Positions 53,580 to 62,113 of a stretch of DNA of 64,000 nt are shown piece by piece. The notes under the pieces are model-generated. The model searched no databases and was not told where the DNA came from. It saw only the letters and a program-made list of their open reading frames with translations. Within the stretch, counting starts at the first letter, position 1. Every line of letters begins with the position of its first letter. Origin of the DNA: Rhizobium oryzicola (lineage in GTDB: Bacteria > Pseudomonadota > Alphaproteobacteria > Rhizobiales > Rhizobiaceae); NCBI RefSeq assembly GCF_030504645.1, contig NZ_JAUKWQ010000011.1:1-64000 (forward strand), given 5' to 3'. The translations under genes and the position numbers were made by a program.

Positions 53580-54431
53580 ATGCGAGAGCCGGAGGTCACC
53601 TACAAGCCCGAAAGCCTGACAGCCAGCCGCCCGCTTCTTTGGGGAGCGGCAGTTCTTTCCCTCATCATGATGGCGCCGGTGGCCTGGCTCGTCGGCTTGT
53701 CCATCAAGAGCAACCAGGATCTGATGATGGGGACGGACTCGGTCTTCCGTTTCCCCTATACGCTGGTCAATTATCTCAACATTCTGCACTCATCGCAGGT
53801 GTTCGGCTGGCTGCTGAACAGCGTGATTGTCGCAACGGGTCATACGCTTGGCGTGCTGGTTCTGTCATCCTTGGCCGGCTACGGCTTTGCGCGTCTGGAG
53901 TTCCCGTTCCGGCGGACTGTCTTTGTCATCGTGCTGTTCGGACTGGCCGTGCCAGAACAGGCCGTCATCATCGCCCGCCACCAGATGTTCAGCTGGTTGA
54001 ACCTACACAATACCTATCTCGGCCTGATGCTACCTGGCTTTTCCTCAGCCTTCGGCGTGTTCCTGATGACGCAGTTCTTCCGAGCGATCCCGAAGGATAT
54101 CGACGAGGCCGCTCTGCTCGATAATGCCTCGCAGTTCCGCATCTTCTGGAAGATCATGCTGCCGCTGACCCTGCCGGCTCAGGCAACGCTTGGCATTTTC
54201 ACCTTCCTGGGCGCGTGGAACGATTACTGGTGGCCGCTGATCTCTGCTACCCGTAAGGAGATGTACACGCTGACGATCGGCATCGCCTCGTCCCAGACCA
54301 ATTTCGCCCAGAGTGAAGGGCTTGGTTTTCTTGCCGCCCAAGCTGTTTTCGCCAGCCTTCCGGCCATCATCGTCTACCTCATTTTCCAGCGTCACATCGT
54401 CACCGCCGTCTCTGGCGGTGCGGTGAAGTAA
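53580..54431 (+). CDS. Sugar ABC transporter permease, MalG type
   Basis: A 283-residue permease of the MalG family. It has VLVLSSLAGYGFARLEFPFR and an EAA loop DEAALLDNASQFRIFWKIML. It starts 3 bp after the MalF-type gene and ends in AVK, as usual for this subgroup. Confidence 0.92.
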   Translation: MREPEVTYKPESLTASRPLLWGAAVLSLIMMAPVAWLVGLSIKSNQDLMMGTDSVFRFPYTLVNYLNILHSSQVFGWLLNSVIVATGHTLGVLVLSSLAGYGFARLEFPFRRTVFVIVLFGLAVPEQAVIIARHQMFSWLNLHNTYLGLMLPGFSSAFGVFLMTQFFRAIPKDIDEAALLDNASQFRIFWKIMLPLTLPAQATLGIFTFLGAWNDYWWPLISATRKEMYTLTIGIASSQTNFAQSEGLGFLAAQAVFASLPAIIVYLIFQRHIVTAVSGGAVK

Positions 54432-54437
54432 AACCCG

Positions 54438-54464
54438 ATCCGGCCGGAGAGGAGCTGGCCGGAT
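54438..54464 (+). terminator. Hairpin between permease and binding-protein genes
   Basis: ATCCGGCC and GGCCGGAT form an 8-bp stem with an 11-nt loop, followed by a weak TTTCTGT. It lies in the 77-bp gap after the permease and could act as an attenuator or a processing site that lets the binding-protein transcript be stabilised. Confidence 0.5.
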
Positions 54465-54508
54465 TTCTGTCAACCGGGCCGTAAAGGCCACTTTTAGGGA
54501 GTGAGATC

Positions 54509-55819
54509 ATGAAACGCATTTTGATGACCACAGTCGCTGCACTGGCCATGGGCTTTGCGGCTTCTGCCCACGCGCAAACCAAGATCGAATTGCAACGCTT
54601 CTTCGGCGCTTGCGATGCTGATTACGGTAAGGTGACTGATGTTTCATCCGCTGTCGGTGAGTGCGGCATCATCACCTCGTTGATCAACAAATTCCGGGCC
54701 GACAATCCAGACATCACCGTCAATGTGACGACGGTGGAGTGGCCGGGTTACGATCAGCTCAACGCCCAGCTTGCCTCTGGTGCCGCGCCTGACGTCGTCT
54801 CCATGCATTATTCTGCTATCTCCGATTACCAGAGCCGAGGCCTGCTGGAGCCCGTCGATAAGCTATTGGGCACGCAGGGCGTTTCGCCTGCGAGCTTCAC
54901 GGATGCAGCGCGCGCCGGCGTCATGAAGGAAGGCCAGATGTACGGCCTGCCCTTCGACAACTGGACCATGCTGTTCCACGTCAACATGAACCTCATGAAG
55001 AAGGCCGGTCTCGTCAACGCGGATGGTACGCCTGTCCTGCCCACATCCGCGGACGAGTTGATTGCCCAAGGCAAGCAGTTCAAGGAAAAGACCGGCAAGC
55101 CCTACCTGATCCAGATCCTGGCCAATGAAACCGCGTCCTATACGCGCGTGCTCTACACATTTCTGCAGCAGCAGAAGTCTGACTTCTTCGCCAATCCGAA
55201 GCAGATCAAGTTGAAGACGCCGGAAGCAAAGGCAGCCGTCGAGCTGATGAAGCGGACGGTCAGCGAAAAGATCAGCACGGTCGGGCTCGACTATGCGGCC
55301 TCCGTCTCCGCCTTTGCCAATGGCGATGGCGGGATTGCCGTCAACGGCACCTGGCTGATCGGCGACTATGTCGCGCAGTCGAAGAAGGAAGGCACCGCTC
55401 TCGCCAACGGCTATAGTGTCTATCCGATCCCGCAACTGTTCAAGGCGCAGGATAGCACTTACGCCGACGGGCATAGCTGGGTGATGCCGAAGAAGAACCG
55501 TACGCCGGAGCAGGTTCAGGCGATTGGCAAGCTCTTCAAGTTCTTGGCGGACAATGATTTCCAGTGGGCACGCACGGGCCATCTGCCCGCCGTCAAGGCC
55601 GTCTTCGACAAGCCGGAGTTCAAGGCTCTGCCGCAGCGCGACAATATTGCGAAGATTGCCCAGACCGGCCGCTCTCTGCCGGCTGAAGTGCAGCGGCAGT
55701 TCGCGATCCAGAGCATCATCGGCGAGGAAGTCGGTGCAGCTGTCAACGGCGACAAGCCCGTGGATGATGCTCTTGCCTCTGCCGAAAGCCGCATCAACGA
55801 GTTGCTGGGCGATCTCTGA
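54509..55819 (+). CDS. Sugar ABC transporter substrate-binding protein (SBP_bac_1)
   Basis: A 436-residue periplasmic protein with a Sec signal peptide (MTTVAALAMGFAASAHAQ). It shows KFRADNPDITVNVTTVEWPG and GAAPDVVSMHYSAISDYQSR, then GMYGLPFDNWTM-like segments, and ends before a strong terminator. It is the last gene of the GH51 operon. The ligand is probably an arabino-oligosaccharide or arabinose, inferred from the enzyme. Confidence 0.92.
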   Translation: MKRILMTTVAALAMGFAASAHAQTKIELQRFFGACDADYGKVTDVSSAVGECGIITSLINKFRADNPDITVNVTTVEWPGYDQLNAQLASGAAPDVVSMHYSAISDYQSRGLLEPVDKLLGTQGVSPASFTDAARAGVMKEGQMYGLPFDNWTMLFHVNMNLMKKAGLVNADGTPVLPTSADELIAQGKQFKEKTGKPYLIQILANETASYTRVLYTFLQQQKSDFFANPKQIKLKTPEAKAAVELMKRTVSEKISTVGLDYAASVSAFANGDGGIAVNGTWLIGDYVAQSKKEGTALANGYSVYPIPQLFKAQDSTYADGHSWVMPKKNRTPEQVQAIGKLFKFLADNDFQWARTGHLPAVKAVFDKPEFKALPQRDNIAKIAQTGRSLPAEVQRQFAIQSIIGEEVGAAVNGDKPVDDALASAESRINELLGDL

Positions 55820-55845
55820 TCACTTCTTCCAGAGCTGGAATATTC

Positions 55846-55883
55846 GGGCGGGGACCATAGGACGGTCCCCGCCCATTTTGTTT
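55846..55883 (+). terminator. Strong rho-independent terminator
   Basis: An 11-bp G+C-rich stem (GGGCGGGGACC paired with GGTCCCCGCCC) has a 7-nt loop and is followed by ATTTTGTTT. It lies 27 bp after the binding-protein stop and ends the GH51/ABC operon. Confidence 0.9.
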
Positions 55884-55990
55884 CTGCGTGCGGTGCGGCA
55901 ACTTTTGATGGTTGACAGGGCGTTTCCCCGAGGTATTCTTTTATAAAAATACATATACCATAATTGCGGAACAAAACTGGGAGTTAGCGG

Positions 55991-57514
55991 ATGAAGATCA
56001 AACTCGCATTGCTTATGGCAGTGGCTCTCGCGCTGCCGACCTACGCTATGGCACAGGAAAAAGGTGGGGTGCTCAACGTCGCGACCATCGGTGAGCCGCC
56101 GACGCTCGACCCGATGACGTCGACCGCCGATCTCGTCGGGATCGTCACGCAGCACATCTTCGAGACACTTTATACCTTCGACAAAAAGTGGGGCGTGACG
56201 CCGCTCCTGGCCGAAAGTCTTCCGGAGGTCAGCGCAGACGGCAAGGTCTACACCATCAAGTTGCGCAGCGGTATCAAGTTCCACGACGGCAGCGATATGA
56301 CCTCGGAAGACGTGGTCGCCTCGCTCAATCGCTGGGTCAAACTTGCCTCGCGCGGCAAGCAGGCTTCCGGCTTCATCGATTCGATTGCTGCCGCCGATGC
56401 TTCTACGGTAACAATTAAGCTGAAGCAGCCCTACGCGCCGCTAACTTCGCTTCTCGCCTTCAACAACTCTGCCGCAATCATTATTCCGGCCAAGAAGCAA
56501 GCGGATACGATGACCGAGTTTGTCGGTACCGGTCCCTATATGCTCAAGGAGCGCAAGGCAGATCAGTACATCCAGCTCGTGCGCTTCAAGGATTACAAGC
56601 CCCGCTCTGGCGAAAGTGATGGCTATGGCGGTGCGCGCCATCAGTATCTCGACGAGATCCGCTTTGTGCCGGTGCCAGACGCCAATACGCGCGTGGAAGC
56701 CGCTGTTTCCGGTCAGTATGACTACGTGGATTCCCTGCCGGTGGAATCCTTCGATAAGCTGAAGGCATCGAAGGCGACGCAGCCGCTGCTCTTGAAGCCG
56801 TTTGGCTATCCTGTCTTTGTCTTCAATACGGCGGAAGGTCCGGCCAAGAGCCTGGAAATCCGCAAGGCGATCCGGCAGGCGCTGAACATGGAGGACATGC
56901 TGGCCGCGGCCTTCGGCAGCAAGGATTTCTATGCCCTTGATGGCAACATCTATCCGGCTCCCTACAGCTGGTCGACCGATGCGGGCGTGAAGGGGAATTA
57001 CAATGTCGCCGATCCGGAAGGTGCTGCGAAGGCTGCCAAGGCGGCAGGCTATGATGGCAAGCCGATCCGTATCCTCACCAGCCGTCAGTATGAGTTTCAT
57101 TACAAGATGGCGCAGGTTGCCGCGGAATACCTGAAGGCCGCTGGCTTCCAGGTAGATATGCAGGTCGTCGATTGGGCAACGCTGACGCAGCGCCGCACCG
57201 ACAAGGCACTTTGGGACATCTACATCACTCATAGCCCTTTCCTGCCGGAGCCGGCGCTGATCGGTTCGCTCGCGCCAAGCTCACCGGGCTGGTGGGATAC
57301 GCCGGCACGCAAGACAACGGTTGATGCTTTCTCCGCGGAAGCTGATCCGAAGAAGCGCATTGCCCTTTGGGCCGATGTCCAGAAGGCCATCTATGCCGAC
57401 GCGCCGTTCATGAAGATCGGCGACTTCAACGCGGTCGCTGCGGTGTCTACTAAGCTCAAAGGCGTCGACCCGGCTCCGTGGCCGTATTTCTGGAACGCGT
57501 CTATCACGAAGTAA
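55991..57514 (+). CDS. ABC transporter substrate-binding protein, oligopeptide class (SBP_bac_5)
   Basis: A 507-residue periplasmic protein with a Sec signal peptide (LALLMAVALALPTYAMAQ). It shows GEPPTLDPMTSTADLVGIV, LPEVSADGKVYTIKLRSGI and FHDGSDMTSEDVVASLNRW, which mark the family, and a C-terminal WGD-like WPYFWN end. The start is ATG 55991 with GGGAG upstream. It opens the last operon, with permeases, an amidohydrolase and RidA. The ligand is likely an N-acylated or amino-acid-like compound, judged from the enzymes. Confidence 0.92.
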   Translation: MKIKLALLMAVALALPTYAMAQEKGGVLNVATIGEPPTLDPMTSTADLVGIVTQHIFETLYTFDKKWGVTPLLAESLPEVSADGKVYTIKLRSGIKFHDGSDMTSEDVVASLNRWVKLASRGKQASGFIDSIAAADASTVTIKLKQPYAPLTSLLAFNNSAAIIIPAKKQADTMTEFVGTGPYMLKERKADQYIQLVRFKDYKPRSGESDGYGGARHQYLDEIRFVPVPDANTRVEAAVSGQYDYVDSLPVESFDKLKASKATQPLLLKPFGYPVFVFNTAEGPAKSLEIRKAIRQALNMEDMLAAAFGSKDFYALDGNIYPAPYSWSTDAGVKGNYNVADPEGAAKAAKAAGYDGKPIRILTSRQYEFHYKMAQVAAEYLKAAGFQVDMQVVDWATLTQRRTDKALWDIYITHSPFLPEPALIGSLAPSSPGWWDTPARKTTVDAFSAEADPKKRIALWADVQKAIYADAPFMKIGDFNAVAAVSTKLKGVDPAPWPYFWNASITK

Positions 57515-57526
57515 GCACGAGGAATG

Positions 57527-57555
57527 GATGCTGGTCGGTTCAGCCGGCCAGCATC
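57527..57555 (+). terminator. Intercistronic hairpin after the binding-protein gene
   Basis: GATGCTGGTCGG and CCGGCCAGCATC form a 12-bp stem with one G-T pair and a 5-nt loop, 12 bp after the binding-protein stop. It could stabilise the upstream message or partly terminate before the permease. Confidence 0.6.
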
Positions 57556-57599
57556 TGCTCGCACTCCGTTTCCGCTAGAATGCAGGAGTTCGCCTCCCG

Positions 57600-58541
57600 A
57601 TGATACATTACATTCTCCAGCGCTGCGCGGGCATGATCGTGGTCATGTTTCTGGTGGTGACGATCGTCTTCGTGATCGTGCGTGTCACGCCAGGCGACCC
57701 TGCTGCGGTGATGCTCGGGCCCGATGCGACGCCGCAGGACATCGCGCAGCTGCGAGCGCGGCTCGGTCTAGATCAGTCCATTCTCATGCAGTACCTTTTC
57801 TACATCGGCCAGTTGCTGCGGGGCGATCTCGGGCAGTCGATCTTCCTCAATATGCCTGTTGGCCGTGCGCTCATCGAACGCGCAGAGCCTACCTTCTTTC
57901 TGACAGTGTTTTCGCTCGCCATCGCAAGCGTGATAGCCCTGCCTATCGGCATCTATGCCGCCTACCGCCGCGGCTCCTTCGTAGACCAGGCATCCACGAC
58001 GCTTGCCATGCTGGCCGCCAGCATTCCAAGTTTCTGGCTGGGGCTGATCCTGATCCAGTTCTTCGCCGTGCGCTTCGGCATGTTTCCAGTGTCCGGCTAC
58101 GGCGGTCCCGGCGCGAGCTTCCTGACGCGCATGTATCACCTGACCCTGCCGGCCGTGGCGCTTGGCCTCGTCTCATCCGCGCTCATCCTACGCTTTACCC
58201 GCGCCTCCATGCTGGATGTGTTGGGAGATGATTACATCCGTACCGCTCGCGCCAAGGGCTTGGTGGAACGGCGCGTCATCCTGAAGCACGCGTTGAAGAA
58301 TGCGCTTATTCCCATCCTGACTGTGCTCGGCCTGACGGCCGCGGTTCTCATCTCCGGTGCAGTCGTGACGGAAACCGTGTTTGGCCTGCCAGGCGTCGGC
58401 AATCTCGTTGTGTCCGCCGTTCTGCGCCGCGATTACCCGGTGATCCAGGGTGCGCTGCTGGTGATCGCCGGTCTTTACGTTCTGATCAATTTCGCGATCG
58501 ACATGCTTTACCTTCTTGTTGACCCAAGGGTGCGTTACTGA
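57600..58541 (+). CDS. ABC transporter permease, DppB-like
   Basis: A 313-residue permease. The N-terminal IHYILQRCAGMIVVMFLVVT and RVTPGDPA motifs are typical of DppB. The EAA region includes RTARAKGLVERRVILKHALK. It overlaps the DppC-like gene by 1 bp (TGATG). Confidence 0.93.
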   Translation: MIHYILQRCAGMIVVMFLVVTIVFVIVRVTPGDPAAVMLGPDATPQDIAQLRARLGLDQSILMQYLFYIGQLLRGDLGQSIFLNMPVGRALIERAEPTFFLTVFSLAIASVIALPIGIYAAYRRGSFVDQASTTLAMLAASIPSFWLGLILIQFFAVRFGMFPVSGYGGPGASFLTRMYHLTLPAVALGLVSSALILRFTRASMLDVLGDDYIRTARAKGLVERRVILKHALKNALIPILTVLGLTAAVLISGAVVTETVFGLPGVGNLVVSAVLRRDYPVIQGALLVIAGLYVLINFAIDMLYLLVDPRVRY

Positions 58542-59419
58542 TGGCTGATACCACAATGACCACCGCAGTCTCGGAAGCTGCACCACCCCGCAACGTTTTG
58601 CGCCGCGTGTTAAAGCGTAAGACTGTTGCTGTCGGGCTCCTTGTCCTTGCTGTCTTTGTCCTGCTCGCGGTTCTCGCGCCTTGGATCGCGCCCTATTCGC
58701 CGTCAAAGCTTTCCATCGTCAACCGCCTGAAGCCGCCGGGCGACATATACTGGTTTGGCACCGATGAATTCGGCAGGGACGTGTTTTCCCGCACAATCTA
58801 TGCGGGGCGCCTTTCGCTTCTGGTCGGCGCATCCGTCGTGGTTCTGTCAGCCGTGATCGGTGTCACGCTAGGCTTGCTGGCCGGCTTCTTCCAGAAGCTC
58901 GATACACCGATTGCCCGCCTGATCGACGCTATGATGGCCTTCCCCGACATCCTGCTGGCGATTGCGCTGGTGGCGGCGCTTGGTCCCTCGCTGACAACCG
59001 TCATCATCGCTCTGTCGGTCGTCTACGCACCGCGCCTTGCCCGCATCGTCCGCGCCTCGACGCTCGTCATTCGCGAGCTTCCCTATGTGGAGGCGGCAAG
59101 GGCGCTTGGTATCTCCACCTTTCACATCATGACGCGGCATGTGTTGCGCAACCTGATGTCGCCGATCCTGGTACAGGCGACCTTCCTGTTTGCCAGCGCC
59201 ATGCTGGCCGAGGCCGGTCTTTCCTTCCTCGGGCTCGGCGTCAGTCCGGAAATTCCCACCTGGGGAACTATGATCGCCGCCGGACGCCAGTATATCGGCC
59301 AAGCTGACTGGATGACCTATTTCCCCGGCTTCGCCATCATTCTCTCGGTCCTGTCGCTGCAAATGGTGGGCGACGGACTGCGCGATATGCTTGATCCCAG
59401 ACTTCGAAAGGACCTCTGA
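58541..59419 (+). CDS. ABC transporter permease, DppC-like
   Basis: A 292-residue permease. It has WFGTDEFGRDVFSRTIYAGR and an EAA loop VEAARALGISTFHIMTRHVL. Its end is 1 bp before the amidohydrolase ATG, so enzyme and channel are made together. Confidence 0.93.
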   Translation: MADTTMTTAVSEAAPPRNVLRRVLKRKTVAVGLLVLAVFVLLAVLAPWIAPYSPSKLSIVNRLKPPGDIYWFGTDEFGRDVFSRTIYAGRLSLLVGASVVVLSAVIGVTLGLLAGFFQKLDTPIARLIDAMMAFPDILLAIALVAALGPSLTTVIIALSVVYAPRLARIVRASTLVIRELPYVEAARALGISTFHIMTRHVLRNLMSPILVQATFLFASAMLAEAGLSFLGLGVSPEIPTWGTMIAAGRQYIGQADWMTYFPGFAIILSVLSLQMVGDGLRDMLDPRLRKDL

Positions 59420-59420
59420 T

Positions 59421-60629
59421 ATGACCGGTGAAAAAGCGAGGAAACCGCTTCTCCTCACCAATGTGAAGCCGATGGCGTTCGGCGGCGCGGCGAAAACGGA
59501 CCTCACAGACGTCCTGATCGGTGCAGATGGCAACATTGCCGAAATCGGTCCTCGGATTGCCGCTCCCGCAGATATTGAGCGCATCGATGGCAAGGGTGCT
59601 TGGATCTCCCCCGGCTGGGTAGACCTGCATGTGCATATCTGGCATGGCGGCACGGATATCTCCATCCGCCCCTCCGAATGCGGCGCGGAACGCGGCGTCA
59701 CGACGTTGGTCGATGCGGGCTCGGCGGGTGAGGCAAACTTCCACGGCTTCCGTGAGTACATCATCGAGCCATCGCGAGAGCGCATCAAAGCCTTCCTTAA
59801 TCTCGGTTCCATCGGTCTGGTCGCCTGCAATCGCGTGCCGGAACTACGCGACATCAAGGACATCGATCTTGATCGCATCCTCGAATGCTATGCGGAAAAC
59901 AGCGAACACATCGTAGGCATCAAGGTACGCGCCAGCCATGTGATCACGGGCTCCTGGGGCGTGACCCCGGTCAAGCTCGGCAAGAAAATCGCCAAGATCC
60001 TCAAGGTGCCGATGATGGTGCATGTGGGCGAACCGCCCGCCCTCTATGACGAAGTGCTGGAGATTTTGGGGCCCGGTGACGTGGTCACCCACTGCTTCAA
60101 TGGCAAATCCGGCTCAAGCATCATGGAGGATGAAGACCTCTTCAATCTGGCCGAACGCTGCGCCGGCGAGGGCATCCGCCTCGATATCGGCCATGGTGGC
60201 GCCTCCTTCTCCTTCAAGGTGGCGGAAGCAGCCATCCAGCGGGGTCTCTTGCCCTTCTCGATTTCCACCGATCTGCATGGGCATTCGATGAACTTCCCGG
60301 TCTGGGATCTCGCGACAACCATGTCCAAGCTGCTCTCGGTCGGGATGCCGTTCGACAAGGTTGTCGAGGCGGTCACACACAATCCGGCATCGGTCATTCG
60401 GTTGTCGATGAATGATCGCCTAGCCGTTGGTGCGAGAGCGGATTTCACGGTGTTTGATCTGGTGGATGGCGATCTCGAAGCCACGGACTCCAATGGTGAT
60501 GTGTCCCGGCTGCGGCAATTGTTCGAGCCTCGCTATGCGGTGATTGGTACCGAGGCGGTTGCAGCCAGCCGCTACGTGCCACGCGCCCGCAAGTTGGTGC
60601 GCCACAGCCATGGCTATTCATGGCGGTGA
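59421..60629 (+). CDS. Amidohydrolase-superfamily deacetylase (EF_0837/AHA_3915-like)
   Basis: A 402-residue metal-dependent hydrolase. Seen residues: HxH in WVDLHVHIWHGG, a likely carboxylated Lys in IVGIKVRASHV, His in MMVHVGEPP, His in VVTHCFNGK, and Asp in ISTDLHGHS. It probably removes an acyl group from an imported N-acyl amino or amino-sugar-acid compound. In other bacteria this subfamily sits beside a SelA-like ammonia-lyase, as it does here at 62114. I start at ATG 59421, right after the permease. Confidence 0.87.
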   Translation: MTGEKARKPLLLTNVKPMAFGGAAKTDLTDVLIGADGNIAEIGPRIAAPADIERIDGKGAWISPGWVDLHVHIWHGGTDISIRPSECGAERGVTTLVDAGSAGEANFHGFREYIIEPSRERIKAFLNLGSIGLVACNRVPELRDIKDIDLDRILECYAENSEHIVGIKVRASHVITGSWGVTPVKLGKKIAKILKVPMMVHVGEPPALYDEVLEILGPGDVVTHCFNGKSGSSIMEDEDLFNLAERCAGEGIRLDIGHGGASFSFKVAEAAIQRGLLPFSISTDLHGHSMNFPVWDLATTMSKLLSVGMPFDKVVEAVTHNPASVIRLSMNDRLAVGARADFTVFDLVDGDLEATDSNGDVSRLRQLFEPRYAVIGTEAVAASRYVPRARKLVRHSHGYSWR

Positions 60630-60663
60630 ACGCCTCATCCGATTTTGCAAGACAGGAGAAGGC

Positions 60664-61176
60664 GTGATTACGTCCCCAATCCATGCTGAAAGCGACCACG
60701 GGTCCCCAGCGCAGAACCCTTACGAAAGGTTGTCGGCCCTTGGCATCGTGCTGCCGCCGCCGCCGCCGCCTATCGCCAATTTCGTGACACATGTGCGCGA
60801 AGGCAATATCCTCTACCTCTCGGGTCAGGGACCGCGTGAGGCCAATGGGTACATGCACGCAGGCAAGGTCGGCGCGAATGTTACCGTCGAGGAAGCCTAT
60901 GTTCATGCCCGGCTAACAGGCATCAATCTGCTCTCCGTGATGCAGGAGGCGCTTGGCAACCTCTCACGCATCAAGCGGGTGGTGAAACTGCTCGGCATGG
61001 TCAATGCCATCCCGGAATTCGAAAGCCATCCGCAGGTCATCAACGGATGCTCGGATCTGCTCATCGAAGTCTTTGGCAATGCCGTGGGCCAGCATGCGCG
61101 CTCCGCCGTCGGCTTTGGCTCGCTTCCCGGCAACATCACGGTCGAAATCGAAGCGATTGTGGCGCTCAACGACTAG
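60664..61176 (+). CDS. RidA/YjgF-family protein
   Basis: A 170-residue member of the Rid family, which hydrolyses reactive enamine/imine intermediates from PLP enzymes. It has a proline-rich stretch followed by GNILYLSGQGPRE, ALGNLSRIKRVVKLLGMVN and the late VGFGSLPGNITVEIEAIVAL. The start is GTG 60664 with AGGAG 5 nt upstream; the longer frame is an overlap with the amidohydrolase. It fits the SelA-like lyase nearby, which should generate such intermediates. It has the typical longer 150-170 residue Rid7-like length. Confidence 0.85.
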   Translation: MITSPIHAESDHGSPAQNPYERLSALGIVLPPPPPPIANFVTHVREGNILYLSGQGPREANGYMHAGKVGANVTVEEAYVHARLTGINLLSVMQEALGNLSRIKRVVKLLGMVNAIPEFESHPQVINGCSDLLIEVFGNAVGQHARSAVGFGSLPGNITVEIEAIVALND

Positions 61177-61183
61177 GAGGACG

Positions 61184-62017
61184 TTAGTGGCTGCGCCATC
61201 CCATCACTTTTTCGATCCGTTCGGCAGATGCACGCACATGGTCCGTGTAGCGACTTTCATCGGACGCGACCTTCTGATCCGGAAGCACGATCGAAATGGT
61301 CGCGACGCACTGACCATCCCTGTCGCAGATCGGCGAAGCAATGCAGGCCACCGCATAATCGGATTCCGCAACCTGGATCGAAAGCTTTTCATCAAAGGCT
61401 TTACCGGCGGAATCGGACAGCGTTTTCGGGTCGATTTCGGCGCGTCCCGTCGGAGACGAGCGCGCACAGCGCTTGAACAGGCTGATACGCTCCGCTTCCG
61501 GCAGATGGCCCACAAGCAACCGGCCGGAGGCCGCCCAGTTGAGTGGAATACGCGTGCCGACACGGGATGCGACCTGGAAGTGGCTCGGACCGTCGGCCAT
61601 GGCGAGAACCAGCATATGGTCGCCATCGCGCCCGCAAACCTGAACCGTCTCGCCCACCTCGCGGCACAGATCATGCATTTCATGCGTGGCGACGCTCATG
61701 AAATCCAGCGAGCGGGCATAGGCAAGGCCGTAATGGTAAAGCCGCGCACCGAGCCAGATTGCGCCCTCGCTATTTCGCGCCAGCATGTTCTTTTCCACCA
61801 GATCGTCGATGATGACATAGACGGTAGAAAGCGGCGCCTTGATCGCCTTGGCAATGGCATAGGCACCAGCTGGCGCGCCCGTTTCATAGAGATAATCGAT
61901 GACCTGCAGCGCTCGATCGATGCCGCTGACACGCGAGCGGCGGCCACCACTTTCCGTCGATTCACCGCTTTCGCCGGTCTTGCCGGAGGCCGTTGTGGAT
62001 GAAGTTCTCGCGTCCAA
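61184..62017 (-). CDS. IclR-family transcriptional regulator
   Basis: A 277-residue regulator with a Ser/Thr/Gly-rich tail of about 30 residues, the winged helix (IDRALQVIDYLYETGAPAG, then APLSTVYVIIDDLVEKNML), and the GAF-like effector domain with CREVGETVQVCG and the VACIASPICD core. It is convergent with RidA (7-bp gap) and divergent from the SelA-like gene at 62114, so it controls that gene and probably the whole module. Long acidic N-terminal extension is unusual. Confidence 0.9.
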   Translation of the reverse strand: MDARTSSTTASGKTGESGESTESGGRRSRVSGIDRALQVIDYLYETGAPAGAYAIAKAIKAPLSTVYVIIDDLVEKNMLARNSEGAIWLGARLYHYGLAYARSLDFMSVATHEMHDLCREVGETVQVCGRDGDHMLVLAMADGPSHFQVASRVGTRIPLNWAASGRLLVGHLPEAERISLFKRCARSSPTGRAEIDPKTLSDSAGKAFDEKLSIQVAESDYAVACIASPICDRDGQCVATISIVLPDQKVASDESRYTDHVRASAERIEKVMGWRSH

Positions 62018-62031
62018 TTCAACGCTCCTCG

Positions 62032-62044
62032 TCTCGTTTCGAGA
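62032..62044. promoter_or_regulatory. Short dyad TCTCG-TTT-CGAGA upstream of IclR and SelA-like genes
   Basis: A 5-bp perfect inverted repeat with a 3-bp spacer, 15 bp before the IclR start in the 96-bp divergent gap. IclR proteins bind similar dyads, but this one is short enough to be chance. Confidence 0.3.
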
Positions 62045-62113
62045 GGCTATTACGTTACTATGGCATAGCTGTCGATGGCAATCGTCAGCCTGCCTTCAAA
62101 CTGGAGAGACAGA

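Noticed and set aside
52830..53789. A 319-codon minus-strand frame opposite the MalF/MalG-type permeases
   Set aside because: Charged, repetitive composition typical of the antisense of membrane proteins; the plus strand holds clear permeases.
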